Assembly: GCA_025360015.1 (NCBI GenBank)
Contig: JANYCZ010000021.1
Location: 1 to 64,000 of the forward strand
Direction of reading: 5' to 3'
From: Verrucomicrobiota bacterium
GTDB taxonomy: Bacteria > Verrucomicrobiota > Verrucomicrobiia > Verrucomicrobiales > Verrucomicrobiaceae
Length of the DNA stretch: 64,000 nucleotides
Below, piece by piece: positions 40,931 to 49,809 of this stretch. Made by a program: the position numbers and the translations under genes. Numbering within the stretch: position 1 is the stretch's first letter; each line of letters opens with the position of its first letter. The notes under the pieces are model-generated. The model had not been told where the DNA came from. It was given only the letters and a program-made list of their open reading frames with translations, and did not search any database.

Positions 40931-42378
40931 ACCGCCCCCAGCTCTGCTCACGCCGTCACTTCCTGCACGCCAATGGCTACAGCCTCGGTACGTTGGCGCT
41001 CGCCTCCTTGCTTCAGCGCGATGGCCTGCTCGCCGCCCCGGTGAAGCCTGAGAGCGTCACGGGCGAAATTCGCTACGATCTGACTGCGAAGAAGCCGCAC
41101 TTCGAGCCCACCGCGAAGGCGATGATCTCGCTGTTTATGATGGGCGGCCCCTCGCAGATGGATCTCTTCGATCCGAAGCCCATGCTCACCAAGTACGACG
41201 GGCAGAAATTCCCCGGGGAGATCAAGTACGATAATCTTGCCCAGGCCTCGGCGAAGTGCTTCGGCTCGCCCTGGAAGTTCGAAAAACATGGCGAGTGCGG
41301 CATGGAGATCAGCGAGCTGCTGCCAAACCTGAGCAAGGTGGTGGATGAGATCACGCTGATCCGCTCCATGACCTCCGGCGTGAGCAATCACGCGCAGGGC
41401 CTCTACGCGATGAATGGCGGCCGCATCACCGCCGGGCGTCCTGCCCTCGGCTCCTGGCTCACTTACGGCTTGGGCAGCGAGACGGATGAACTGCCCTCCT
41501 ACATGGTGCTCTCTCATCCTCGTGGCCTGCCCACCTTCAGTGGCGAGCATTTCACCAATGGCTGGCTGCCCTCGCTGTTTCAGGGCACGCTGGTGCGCGC
41601 CACCGAGCCGCGCATTCTCAATCTTGACCCGCCAGCCTCCCTCTCCGGCGCACCGCAGCAGCGCCAGCTCGATCTGCTGAAAGCCTTCAACGAAGACCAC
41701 CTCTCCCTGCACCCCGGCGAGCTCGACCTCCAGGCGCGCATCTCCAGCTACGAACTCGCGGCCAAGATGCAGGTCGCCGCGAAGGAGGCGCTCGATATTT
41801 CGAAGGAGCCTGAGTACGTCAAAAAACTCTACGGCGTCGATAACCCCATCACCAAAGACTACGCCACGCGCTGCATCATCGCGCGCCGTCTCGTCGAGCG
41901 CGGCGTGCGCTACGTGCAGGTGCTCAATGCGGGCCAGTCATGGGATCAGCACAGCTCGCTCATCACCGCGCTCCCTCAAAATTGCCAGGCCACCGATCAG
42001 CCCAGCGCCGCGCTCCTCATCGATCTCAAGCAGCGTGGTCTGCTCGACAGCACCGTCGTCCACTGGGGCGGTGAAATGGGCCGTCTCCCCGTGCTGCAAA
42101 ATGACGCCGGCCGTGAGAAGTGGGGTCGCGACCACAACACCTACGGCTTCAGCATGTGGATGGCCGGTGGCGGCTTCAAGAAAGGCCACATCCACGGCGA
42201 GACGGATGAATTCGGCCACAAGGCCGTCATCGACGAAGTGAAGCACTACGACTACCACGCCACGCTGCTGAAGACCTTCGGCCTCGACCACACCAAGCTC
42301 ACCTACAAGCGCAACGGCCTTGCCGCCTCCCTCACGGACAATCAGGGCGCGAAGGTGGTGGATGAGCTGCTGGCTTGA
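40927..42378 (+). CDS. DUF1501 family protein
   Basis: This 483-residue partner of the preceding DUF1549/DUF1553 protein has a twin-arginine-like N-terminus (CSRRHFLHANGYSLGTLALA, about 6-25). The start at 40927 overlaps the upstream stop (ATGA), which supports this choice over 40897. Motifs include ISLFMMGGPSQMDLFDPKPM near 70-90 and SMTSGVSNHAQGLYAMNGGR near 150-170. RYVQVLNAGQSWDQHSS lies near 330, and the C-terminal GREKWGRDHNTYGFSMWMAG region follows. The fold is alkaline-phosphatase/sulfatase related, but the reaction is unestablished. Tat export suggests it folds, perhaps with a cofactor, before transport. Confidence 0.93.
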   Translation: MNRPQLCSRRHFLHANGYSLGTLALASLLQRDGLLAAPVKPESVTGEIRYDLTAKKPHFEPTAKAMISLFMMGGPSQMDLFDPKPMLTKYDGQKFPGEIKYDNLAQASAKCFGSPWKFEKHGECGMEISELLPNLSKVVDEITLIRSMTSGVSNHAQGLYAMNGGRITAGRPALGSWLTYGLGSETDELPSYMVLSHPRGLPTFSGEHFTNGWLPSLFQGTLVRATEPRILNLDPPASLSGAPQQRQLDLLKAFNEDHLSLHPGELDLQARISSYELAAKMQVAAKEALDISKEPEYVKKLYGVDNPITKDYATRCIIARRLVERGVRYVQVLNAGQSWDQHSSLITALPQNCQATDQPSAALLIDLKQRGLLDSTVVHWGGEMGRLPVLQNDAGREKWGRDHNTYGFSMWMAGGGFKKGHIHGETDEFGHKAVIDEVKHYDYHATLLKTFGLDHTKLTYKRNGLAASLTDNQGAKVVDELLA

Positions 42379-42454
42379 TGATCGGTCCATTTGAACGCCT
42401 TCCAAGCCGCAGCAAACCGTGGAGTGCGTGCAGGTCGCGCCAGCGTTTTGGAGT

Positions 42455-42506
42455 GCGCCAGTCCTCTGGCGCTTTCGAATGTCCCCTGGAGTGCGGAAAG
42501 CTCCAG
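42455..42506. repeat. Paired hairpins before the SpoIIE-type phosphatase gene
   Basis: GCGCCAG (42455-42461) pairs with CTGGCGC (42466-42472) across TCCT. CTGGAG (42486-42491) pairs with CTCCAG (42501-42506). They lie within the 256-base gap 42379-42634, which holds no supported gene. The sequence looks like an interspersed palindromic element. Confidence 0.5.
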
Positions 42507-42634
42507 AGGGCTCGATCACTCCAGGACGCTTCGCGCACGCGGATGCCAATAGGCCGCCCGAGAGCTGCAACACAGTTCTTGCTTGGTCCTCGGCCTCAAA
42601 TTGCTGCTTCGTGAGTTGCAGCGGCTTCATTGGC

Positions 42635-44038
42635 ATGGGAAACAACCCTGTGGATTCAGCCTTACCTTCGCAGCCTCAGTTTTCATCGGCTTCATTGACG
42701 GCGTTCGCGCCGGATGAAGCAGCACAGCGCGCATGGATGGAATCTTTGGAGGCTGTCTCACTGACACCTGGAGAGGTGCTGTTTCGTGAGAGCGATGCGG
42801 CGGATGCGATGTTTCTGATCGAGTCCGGCGTGCTGGCCGTGGTGCTGGAGGTCGAAGGCGCAGGCCGTTCGGAATTGCGCAGGCTCGGAGCCGGGCAGTC
42901 CTTGGGCGAGATGGCCCTGTACCGCTCCGAACCGCGCACAGCAACCGTGGAGGCCGTGGGAGAGGTGAAGCTGTGGCGGCTGACAGCGGCGAAACTGCGC
43001 GAGGTCGAAGCCCGCCATCCGCACCTCGCCATCGCCCTGCACCGGCATGTGGCGTCCCTGCTGGCCGAGCGTGTGTCATTCAGCAATGTGGAATTGAAGC
43101 AGCCGCTGGCGCGCCTCGCGCATGCGCTGCGCGGACTGGCGACGAGCGATTTCTCTGGCACTGGCTGGGATCGTTCCGGCGTCGCGCAGGAGGCGCGGCG
43201 CAGCGATGAAGTGGGCGCGGTGGCGCAGGCCATGGAGTTTTTGGCCACCCACTTGCAGGAGCACATCGCGGCGCTGCGGCAGCAGACCGCCGCGCGGGAG
43301 GCCATCGAAAGCGAACTGCGCATCGCCGGAGAAATCCAGTCCAGCCTGCTGCCACCACCACTCAGTGCCGCAGAACGGCAGCGCGTGGATTTCTCCGCCT
43401 TCATCAAACCAGCACGCGAGGCAGGCGGCGATCTTTACGACGGCTTCTTCCTCCCAGACGGCCGCTTCTTCACCCTGGTGGGCGATGTCTCCGGCAAAGG
43501 CGTGTCCGCAGCCGTGTTCATGGCCCTAGCTGCCATGGCGGTGCGCACACTCGCGCGCAAGCTGAGCGATCCCGGCGAACTGCTGGCGCAGGTGAACCTC
43601 CTGCTGTGTGAGCGCAACGAGACCCTGCAGTTTGTCACGGCCTGCGCGGTCTTCTTTGATCCCGCAAACGGCGAACTGACTTGGGCCAATGCGGGCCATC
43701 CCCTCGCGGCAGTGATTTCAGCCACGGGCAGTCTCACCTGGCTTGAAGGACCGCGTGCAGCACCATTGGGCGTCTTTGAAGAAACGCAGTTTGTCACGCA
43801 GCGTCATGTGCTCGCTTCGCATGAGACTTTGCTGGTGTATTCAGACGGCGTATCAGAGTCGATGGATGCGCAATCCACCTTGTTTGGTAGCGAGCGCATT
43901 CAGGAATGCCTGGCAGGTGGCACCATAACTGACAGTGCCCAAACCGTGGAGCGTGTAGTCGCGGCAGTGCTGGCGCATCAAGCAGACGCTCCGCAGGCAG
44001 ACGACATCACGCTGGTGGCGTTACGCCGAATGCCGTGA
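42635..44038 (+). CDS. SpoIIE-type PP2C phosphatase with N-terminal cyclic-nucleotide-binding domain
   Basis: This 467-residue cytosolic regulator has an N-terminal cNMP-binding domain (about 18-140), including LGAGQSLGEMALYRSEPRTA. A coiled-coil segment follows (about 175-235). The C-terminal SpoIIE/RsbU-like phosphatase (about 245-465) has the metal-binding Asp motifs EAGGDLYDGF, GDVSGKG, YSDGVSE and ADDITLVAL, all intact, so it should be active. Such phosphatases dephosphorylate STAS anti-anti-sigma proteins. It converges with and overlaps by 32 bases the RsbW-STAS fusion gene (44007). Two STAS domains encoded there (44007-44762 and 46521-47726) are obvious candidate substrates. The start at 42635 is the first plausible ATG after the hairpin region; no clear ribosome-binding site is seen. 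Confidence 0.87.
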   Translation: MGNNPVDSALPSQPQFSSASLTAFAPDEAAQRAWMESLEAVSLTPGEVLFRESDAADAMFLIESGVLAVVLEVEGAGRSELRRLGAGQSLGEMALYRSEPRTATVEAVGEVKLWRLTAAKLREVEARHPHLAIALHRHVASLLAERVSFSNVELKQPLARLAHALRGLATSDFSGTGWDRSGVAQEARRSDEVGAVAQAMEFLATHLQEHIAALRQQTAAREAIESELRIAGEIQSSLLPPPLSAAERQRVDFSAFIKPAREAGGDLYDGFFLPDGRFFTLVGDVSGKGVSAAVFMALAAMAVRTLARKLSDPGELLAQVNLLLCERNETLQFVTACAVFFDPANGELTWANAGHPLAAVISATGSLTWLEGPRAAPLGVFEETQFVTQRHVLASHETLLVYSDGVSESMDAQSTLFGSERIQECLAGGTITDSAQTVERVVAAVLAHQADAPQADDITLVALRRMP

Positions 44039-44762
44039 GCAAACCCGAGATGTGGAAGACATCCCGCACGGCGGGCGTGAGTGCGGTGAACTGCGCAGAT
44101 CCCCCGGAGGCTTTGAGTTTCTTCGCGGCGATGATGAAGACACGTAATCCGGCGCTGCTCACGTAGTCGAGGCCGGAAAGGTCGAAGATGAGCGTCCGCA
44201 CTCCGGAGCCGATCAGCGCGTTGACCTGCTGTTCCAACTCGGGACTCGATAGTCCGTCAAGACGTCCGGCAAGCGAGAGCGTCGCCGAGGAGGCGAGTCT
44301 GGAAGTGGCGATGTTGATGCTCGCGGCGGCTCCGGCCACGCGGCTGAGCCTGCGCTCAACGGAGAAAATGTTGTGCCCATCGCGCTGCTCATACAGACAG
44401 ACATCCATGAGCTTCTTCACCAGATGCACGCCGAGTCCTCCGATGGGGCGTGCTTCGAGCGCTAGTGTGGTGTTCACCTCAGGTCGGGCGAGAGGATTGT
44501 AGGCAGGTGCATCGTCACTAACGACCGCGCGAATGCGATCCGCCGCAATCGTTTCAAGCCGCACTGTGAAGGAGCGCGACGAATCGCTTTGATAACCATG
44601 CGTGATGACATTGGTCACGATCTCCTCCAGCGCGAGATGCAGCGCGGACACATCTGCCGCGCTGGTGGCCATCCCTGCGCAAAACTCATCAATCGTCTGC
44701 ATCATCCGCGCCAGTTCGGCGAGGTCTGCGGCGATGGTAAGGGTTTGCGATTTCGCTGACAC
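44007..44762 (-). CDS. RsbW-like anti-sigma kinase fused to a STAS domain
   Basis: This 251-residue protein fuses two normally separate partner-switching components. Residues about 10-135 form an RsbW/SpoIIAB-type HATPase with HLALEEIVTNVITHGY (N box) and GGLGVHLVKKLMD (G box). Residues about 148-245 form a STAS domain with LSGLDYVSSAGLRVF, including the conserved Ser that the kinase would phosphorylate. In classical systems the kinase phosphorylates a free STAS protein and a SpoIIE-type phosphatase reverses this. Here kinase and substrate are in one chain. It is last in the ABC/STAS operon and 6 bases downstream of the ABC ATPase stop. It overlaps tail to tail with the SpoIIE-type gene. Confidence 0.87.
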   Translation of the reverse strand: MSAKSQTLTIAADLAELARMMQTIDEFCAGMATSAADVSALHLALEEIVTNVITHGYQSDSSRSFTVRLETIAADRIRAVVSDDAPAYNPLARPEVNTTLALEARPIGGLGVHLVKKLMDVCLYEQRDGHNIFSVERRLSRVAGAAASINIATSRLASSATLSLAGRLDGLSSPELEQQVNALIGSGVRTLIFDLSGLDYVSSAGLRVFIIAAKKLKASGGSAQFTALTPAVRDVFHISGLLTAFGVTPPA

Positions 44763-44768
44763 GGCGGA

Positions 44769-45581
44769 TCAGATGTAGAGCTCGTTGAGCATGGCGGCGG
44801 CGCTTTCGTCCAGCAGTTCACGGCGGCGCACTTCGTCAAAGCGGTCCAGCAGATCCTCGGGGCGCAGTCGTTTCTTTTCCGCACCGCGAATGTCATGCAG
44901 CACACGACCCCGGTGCATCATGATGATACGATCCCCCAGGCTCACAGCCTGCTGCATCGAATGCGTGACCATGAGCGTGGTGAGTTTGTCACGCTGAATG
45001 ACCTCATCGCTGAGCTGGATGACCTGATCGGCGCTCTTCGGATCGAGCGCCGCCGTGTGCTCATCCAGCAGCAGCAGCTCGGGCTTCAACCACGTGGCCA
45101 TCAGCAGCGTCAGCGCCTGACGCTGGCCGCCGGAGAGCGAGCCGATGGCGTTGTCGAGGCGGCCTTCGAGTCCCATCTTGAGCGTGGCGATGCGTTCCTG
45201 TAGCGGCTTCATCAAATGCGGCGACAAGGCCCAGCCGAACCCCCGCGCATGGCCGCGCCTGCTGGCGAGCGCAAAGTTTTCCGCAATGGACATGGTAGGC
45301 GCGGTGCCGCTGAAGGGATTTTGAAACACGCGACCGATGAGCTTCGCGCGCTTGTGCTCCGGCCATTTCGTGACGTCATGGTTGGCGAGCCGGATAGTCC
45401 CTTCATCGACATAGAACGAACCCGCGACCGCATTCAACAGCGTGGATTTGCCGGAGCCGTTCATGCCGAGCACAATGACGAATGAACCCGGCTCGATGGT
45501 GAGATCGACGCCCTGTAAAGCACGAACCTCATTGACCGTGCCGGGATTGAAAGTTTTGCGGATGCCGGAGAGCGCAAGCAT
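44769..45581 (-). CDS. ABC transporter ATPase
   Basis: This 270-residue ATPase has all ABC motifs: Walker A GMNGSGKST (about 39-47), Q-loop region VFQNP, signature LSGGQRQALTLL near residue 150, Walker B LLLLDEH near 172, and the switch His in VTHSM near 205. It pairs with the permease immediately upstream (46517-45588). The family resembles the ATPases of TrpXYZ-like and other ABC_sub_bind systems, which import amino acids or related small molecules, but the substrate is unknown. Its 6-base spacing on both sides places it inside a tight operon with STAS-type regulators. Confidence 0.92.
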   Translation of the reverse strand: MLALSGIRKTFNPGTVNEVRALQGVDLTIEPGSFVIVLGMNGSGKSTLLNAVAGSFYVDEGTIRLANHDVTKWPEHKRAKLIGRVFQNPFSGTAPTMSIAENFALASRRGHARGFGWALSPHLMKPLQERIATLKMGLEGRLDNAIGSLSGGQRQALTLLMATWLKPELLLLDEHTAALDPKSADQVIQLSDEVIQRDKLTTLMVTHSMQQAVSLGDRIIMMHRGRVLHDIRGAEKKRLRPEDLLDRFDEVRRRELLDESAAAMLNELYI

Positions 45582-45587
45582 GGCAGG

Positions 45588-46517
45588 TCAGGTGGCGGAT
45601 GTGGGCCGGGGTTTGAAGCGATCAATGAAACCAGGCAGCACGAGGGCCGCGAAAACGAAGAGCGCGGTGATGAGCTTGAGATCGTTCGGATTCAACCCCC
45701 AGCGCAGCGCGATGGCTACGAGCAGGCGAAACAGCACCGACCCCATGATGGTGCCGACGATGGTCAGGCCGAGGCTTCGCGTGCCGGTCAGGGCCTCGCC
45801 AATGATTACACTCGCCAGCCCCCACACCACCATGCCAATGCCCATCTGTGCATCAGCGAAGCCTTGGTATTGCGCGAGCAAGGCCCCCGCCAAAGCCACG
45901 AAGCCGTTCGAAAGCGCGAGTCCCAGGATGATGTTGAGCTCCACATTCGCACCCAGCGCGCGAATCATCTGCGGATTGTCCCCCGTGGCACGCATCGCGG
46001 TGCCGAGCTGCGTGCGGAAGAAGGCAAACATCGCCGCTCCAGCCAGAGCAGTGAAGAGGAGCGCGAGGACCAGCACCGCCGCATCTGCGGCTCCTACTGG
46101 CCAGCCAAAAATATGGATCGTTTTGCCGCCCGCGAACCATTCGCCCAAATTTTCACCGTAGCTCGCGACCGTGGTGGCCTGCATCAGCGGCACATTGCTG
46201 CGCCCCATGACGTGCAGATTCACCGAATACAGCGCGGTCATCACCAGGATGCCGGCGAGCAGCGAATTGATTTTGAATTTCGTGTGCAGGATGCCCGTGA
46301 CAGCACCCGCCGCCGCACCACCCATCGCGCCCGCCGCCGTCGCGAAGACCGGGTTCACACCTTTGACCAGCAGCACCGCCGCGATGGATGCCCCAAGCGT
46401 GATGGAGCCGTCCGTGGTGATGTCCGGCATCGAAAAGATGCGGAACGACACCAGCACCCCCAGCGCCAAGAGCGAGAGGATGAGGCCGATGATCAATGCG
46501 CCAATGAGAAGGGTCAT
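45588..46517 (-). CDS. ABC transporter permease (BPD_transp_2 / TrpY-like)
   Basis: This 309-residue integral membrane permease has about eight hydrophobic helices and belongs to the branched-chain/ABC_sub_bind permease family. A loop with GIGMVVWGLASVIIGEALTG (about 225-245) matches the conserved cytoplasmic region contacting the ATPase. SMPDITTDGSITLGASIAAV sits near the N-terminus. Related systems use lipoprotein binding proteins of the ABC_sub_bind family, and such a protein is encoded two genes upstream (47730-49715). The genes are separated by only a few bases, so this is one operon. Transport direction is presumed inward. Confidence 0.9.
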   Translation of the reverse strand: MTLLIGALIIGLILSLLALGVLVSFRIFSMPDITTDGSITLGASIAAVLLVKGVNPVFATAAGAMGGAAAGAVTGILHTKFKINSLLAGILVMTALYSVNLHVMGRSNVPLMQATTVASYGENLGEWFAGGKTIHIFGWPVGAADAAVLVLALLFTALAGAAMFAFFRTQLGTAMRATGDNPQMIRALGANVELNIILGLALSNGFVALAGALLAQYQGFADAQMGIGMVVWGLASVIIGEALTGTRSLGLTIVGTIMGSVLFRLLVAIALRWGLNPNDLKLITALFVFAALVLPGFIDRFKPRPTSAT

Positions 46518-46520
46518 GCG

Positions 46521-47726
46521 TCAGTTAGTGATGGGTGCGATCCAGACCGCGCCGCGATAGAGTTCGCTCTCGCCCGCGCCATTGAAGCCGCGCGGGTCAC
46601 AGATCAGGTGCAGCACGCTTTGCAGGGACTGGCCGTCGAACAAGCTGGTGACGGCAGGCTTCAAATCAATGCGCCCTTTGCGCAACGGACGATACGGAAA
46701 CACCGCCGCGTGCAGATGACCGATCAAAGCCGTGCCGCTTGCGAGCGGACGCAGCAGCGCATCAAACGCCGTGCCCGGTTTTGCAATGACGCCCACAATC
46801 AGCGAGGTCGTATCACGAAACGACCGCTCACTGGTGAACGACAGCCACTCCCGAATCTGCGGAAAGCGGAAACGTTCTTCATGCGTGTCGGACGTCGGAG
46901 ATCGCCGCAACGTCGCCCCGACAAGTCCCGCCGTCTCAGTAACGGCAACAACAACAGCCGCATTCGCGCCACTGGCCTCCAGCGCCGTCTGCATCAGCTC
47001 AGTGATGCCGATCCGCCGGTCTTCATCGTTCGCTTCAAAGCGCAGCAGAGATGTAAAAGAACCTTGCGCCGACAAGCCGAGCACGAGATGGCCTTCAGGC
47101 ACCAGCGCGCCTTCGCTGAGCATGAAGTCCGGCCTGCTGGAGCCATCCGCCGGTTGAAATGCCGCCACTCCCTCCACGGCGAGCAACTCACCACAGCGCG
47201 CGGTGCTTTCCGCGAAATTGCCACCGAGCGCACCAATGCCCAGCGCGACCGTGTTCGCATCAAAGCGTCGCGTCACCGGCTGCACGCTGCTGCCTTGAGC
47301 AAGCAACGCGGGATCACCCACAGCCTCGATTTTCATGCCACCAGCGCCCAGCGAAAACAGTTCATACGCAGCGCTGGGCGATGAGAGCTTTTTGCCATCA
47401 CCTTCAGTCGTTGTTGTCGCAGCGATCTCAGACGTGATGAGCATCTGCAAACCCGAAAGCTCCAGCACAGAGCGCACCGCTTCAGACGGACGGATCACAC
47501 CAAAAAGCCCGTTGATGGCACGCAGCTGCTTGTAGCAGGTCAGCAGCACGCGGATGCCTGCGGAGCTGATGTAGCTCACCGCGCTCATGTCGAGATGCAG
47601 CCGGTGCTCGCCATCGCGCACTGCCGCAGAGAGCGCGGATTCGACGTGGCCACACCAGTTTGCGTCCAGCCGCCCCGCGAGGTGCAGGATGATGAGATCA
47701 CCAGAGGTTTGGCGGGAGATTTCCAT
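46521..47726 (-). CDS. STAS protein with unrecognised C-terminal domain
   Basis: This 401-residue protein has a STAS domain at about 1-105, including MSAVSYISSAGIRVLL with the conserved phosphorylatable Ser. The C-terminal ~290 residues have no family I recognise. They are soluble, with no membrane helix, and contain FDANTVALGIGALGGNFAES, GHLVLGLSAQGSFTSLLRF and ANAAVVVAVTETAGLVGATL segments. The gene lies between the substrate-binding protein and permease genes with gaps of 3 bases on both sides, so it is made with the transporter. A role as the switch connecting phosphorylation state to transport, or transport state to sigma control, is inference from position. Confidence 0.8.
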   Translation of the reverse strand: MEISRQTSGDLIILHLAGRLDANWCGHVESALSAAVRDGEHRLHLDMSAVSYISSAGIRVLLTCYKQLRAINGLFGVIRPSEAVRSVLELSGLQMLITSEIAATTTTEGDGKKLSSPSAAYELFSLGAGGMKIEAVGDPALLAQGSSVQPVTRRFDANTVALGIGALGGNFAESTARCGELLAVEGVAAFQPADGSSRPDFMLSEGALVPEGHLVLGLSAQGSFTSLLRFEANDEDRRIGITELMQTALEASGANAAVVVAVTETAGLVGATLRRSPTSDTHEERFRFPQIREWLSFTSERSFRDTTSLIVGVIAKPGTAFDALLRPLASGTALIGHLHAAVFPYRPLRKGRIDLKPAVTSLFDGQSLQSVLHLICDPRGFNGAGESELYRGAVWIAPITN

Positions 47727-47729
47727 GAG

Positions 47730-49715
47730 TCACTTGATCACTTTGTCCACTTCCTTGAGCAGTTCAGGCGGCAGCGTCATGCCCACCGCTGCGGCATTCG
47801 CCGGACTGGCGCTGTAAAACAAACGCGGCGGCAGCACAAAGGGCATCTTAGAGGGGTCTTCGCCACGGATGACACGCTCGATCATCTCCGTCGTCACCTC
47901 CCCGCAGTTGTGGTAATCGCGTCCGAGCGAGATCGGCGCACCCAATGCGACCGTGGTGCTGTTCAGACTGATCAGCGGCTTCTGCGTCTGCCTCGCGGCC
48001 TTCGTAATCGCATTGAATCCCGTGCTGCTGAGGTTGTCCGAAATCTGCACGATGGCGTCAATCGGTCGCGAGACGAGCGATAGCGAAGCATCAGACAGAT
48101 CGCTCGAAGTATTCACCGCGACACACTCCAACGTGAGTCCGCGCTCCTTGCAAAGTTTCTCAAACGACTCCTTCAAATCCACCGAGTTCGCCTCCGCCGG
48201 GCAGAACAAAGTGCCGAGTCGTTTATATTGAGGGAAGTACTTTTGGATCATCGTCAGCGCTTCACCCACCGGGGCCAGTACAGACACACCGGTCACGTTC
48301 GGCTTATGATCTGTGTAACTCTTACCCGCGCCCGCGACCACAGGATTGGCGATGACCGAAAACACAATCGGCCGGTCACGAATCTTTTGCAGCGCCGACT
48401 GCAGCGTCGGCGTGGAGAGCGGCACCACGATGTCCGCGTTCTCCGTGAGCACCGCATCAAAGATGCCATTGAGCGAGGCGATGTCTCCCTGCGCGCTGCG
48501 ATAGCTGATCGTGTAGTCCGTACCCTCGACGAGTTTGCTGCGCTTCCACGCCACCTTCATGCCTGCCAGCGTATCCTCCGAAGGCCCGGACTCGATGTAG
48601 TTCACAATCGCAATCTTCCATTTCTTCCCCGTGGGATTCGGTGCTGCCGCCAAAGCCCTCGTCTGCTCCGCCCCGCTGTCATCAATCAAAAGATTCGCCC
48701 GCTTCCGCACGTCATCAGAGACCTGCCATGGCGTTTGCAGATCCTTCGTCGCCCGCAGATTCACCGCGAGCATCTCCGGCATCACATTGGTGATCGGTAC
48801 ATCCGCCGGTTTGCGGCCGTTGAGAATTTCACCCGCGAGATTCCCCGTGAGACGGCCCACTTCGGTGTAATCCGCACCCAGATCAAAGAGCGCCCCTTTC
48901 TTCACATTCGGTGGGATGACCGTGAAGACTGGAATGCGGCCCTTCTTCGCAGTAGAAATCAAACTGTCCGCCGCCGTCATCACCGTCACATCACCACCCA
49001 TCCACAGCGCCTCTGCACCGCGTGCCACCAGCGCCCCTGCCGCTTCGGCAACACCGGAGGAATTGTCCACGGTCGATTCCATCAGCTCGATGCCGAGATC
49101 CGCCGACACCTTCCGCGCCACTTTCACCTGCGCCTCGGAATTCGCCTCCGCTGCATTCCATACCACGCCCACTTTCTTCAGCGCCGGATTCATCTCACGC
49201 GCGATTTTGAAGGCCTGCAGGATCGGCTGCATCGTACCAAAGCCCGCGAGATGCGGGGGATGGTCGAGCGGTTTTGTCATGCTCACACCAACACCCGCCA
49301 CCGAAGGGTCCGACACCAGCGCAAACACATGCGGCGTGCCCCCGGTCTTGTTCGCATTCGCCACCGCCTGCAGTGACACCGTGCTGATCGTCATGAGCAA
49401 ATCGTAGCCACCTCCCGCCATTTCCTTCGCAATCGTCTGCGACACCGCATTGTCACCCTCCGCATTGTACAGCTTGAGTTCCAGATTCCGGCCCTGCTCC
49501 CAGCTTTTCTCCCTCAGTCCTGCGATCATCCCCTCACGCCCCTGATCCAGAATCGGCTGCGAGGCATGCTGCAGCAGCGCCACCCGCATCGTGCGCCCCG
49601 GCTTCGGAGCCGCAGTTCTTCTGACGCGCGAGCCCAGGTCAGACAGCAGCAGCACAGCCGCAGCGGCCATGATCAGGAAGATGCCCAGCAGGAGGCGACG
49701 CAGAGAATGAACCAT
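47730..49715 (-). CDS. Tandem-duplicated ABC_sub_bind substrate-binding protein
   Basis: This 661-residue protein has an N-terminal membrane anchor (about 3-25) and two copies of the ABC_sub_bind fold, one at about 42-350 and one at about 372-655. Each half has the strand pattern of TrpX-like periplasmic binding proteins: RVALLQHASQPILDQGREGM begins the first and WKIAIVNYIESGPSEDTLAG the second. Both contain a conserved acidic/Thr patch (VGVVWNAAEANSEAQ and LGTLFCPAEANSVDL). It probably captures the ligand for the ABC permease and ATPase downstream. The double domain could bind two ligands or raise local concentration. ATG 49715 is used; an alternative at 49757 has only a weak Shine-Dalgarno-like tract. 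No lipobox is apparent. Confidence 0.87.
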   Translation of the reverse strand: MVHSLRRLLLGIFLIMAAAAVLLLSDLGSRVRRTAAPKPGRTMRVALLQHASQPILDQGREGMIAGLREKSWEQGRNLELKLYNAEGDNAVSQTIAKEMAGGGYDLLMTISTVSLQAVANANKTGGTPHVFALVSDPSVAGVGVSMTKPLDHPPHLAGFGTMQPILQAFKIAREMNPALKKVGVVWNAAEANSEAQVKVARKVSADLGIELMESTVDNSSGVAEAAGALVARGAEALWMGGDVTVMTAADSLISTAKKGRIPVFTVIPPNVKKGALFDLGADYTEVGRLTGNLAGEILNGRKPADVPITNVMPEMLAVNLRATKDLQTPWQVSDDVRKRANLLIDDSGAEQTRALAAAPNPTGKKWKIAIVNYIESGPSEDTLAGMKVAWKRSKLVEGTDYTISYRSAQGDIASLNGIFDAVLTENADIVVPLSTPTLQSALQKIRDRPIVFSVIANPVVAGAGKSYTDHKPNVTGVSVLAPVGEALTMIQKYFPQYKRLGTLFCPAEANSVDLKESFEKLCKERGLTLECVAVNTSSDLSDASLSLVSRPIDAIVQISDNLSSTGFNAITKAARQTQKPLISLNSTTVALGAPISLGRDYHNCGEVTTEMIERVIRGEDPSKMPFVLPPRLFYSASPANAAAVGMTLPPELLKEVDKVIK

Positions 49716-49809
49716 CGGTGTCACCAAGAGCAGGAAGCAGGCGCAGTTCAATGCCATTTCATGATTCCGCTGTGTACAGTCAGGTCCCGCCCATGCGTTT
49801 AAGGCAGCC

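Noticed and set aside
45864..49376. Long frames opposite the ABC/STAS operon (45864-47384 and 48228-49376)
   Set aside because: Both are Arg/His-rich translations without any domain, wholly inside well-supported genes on the other strand.
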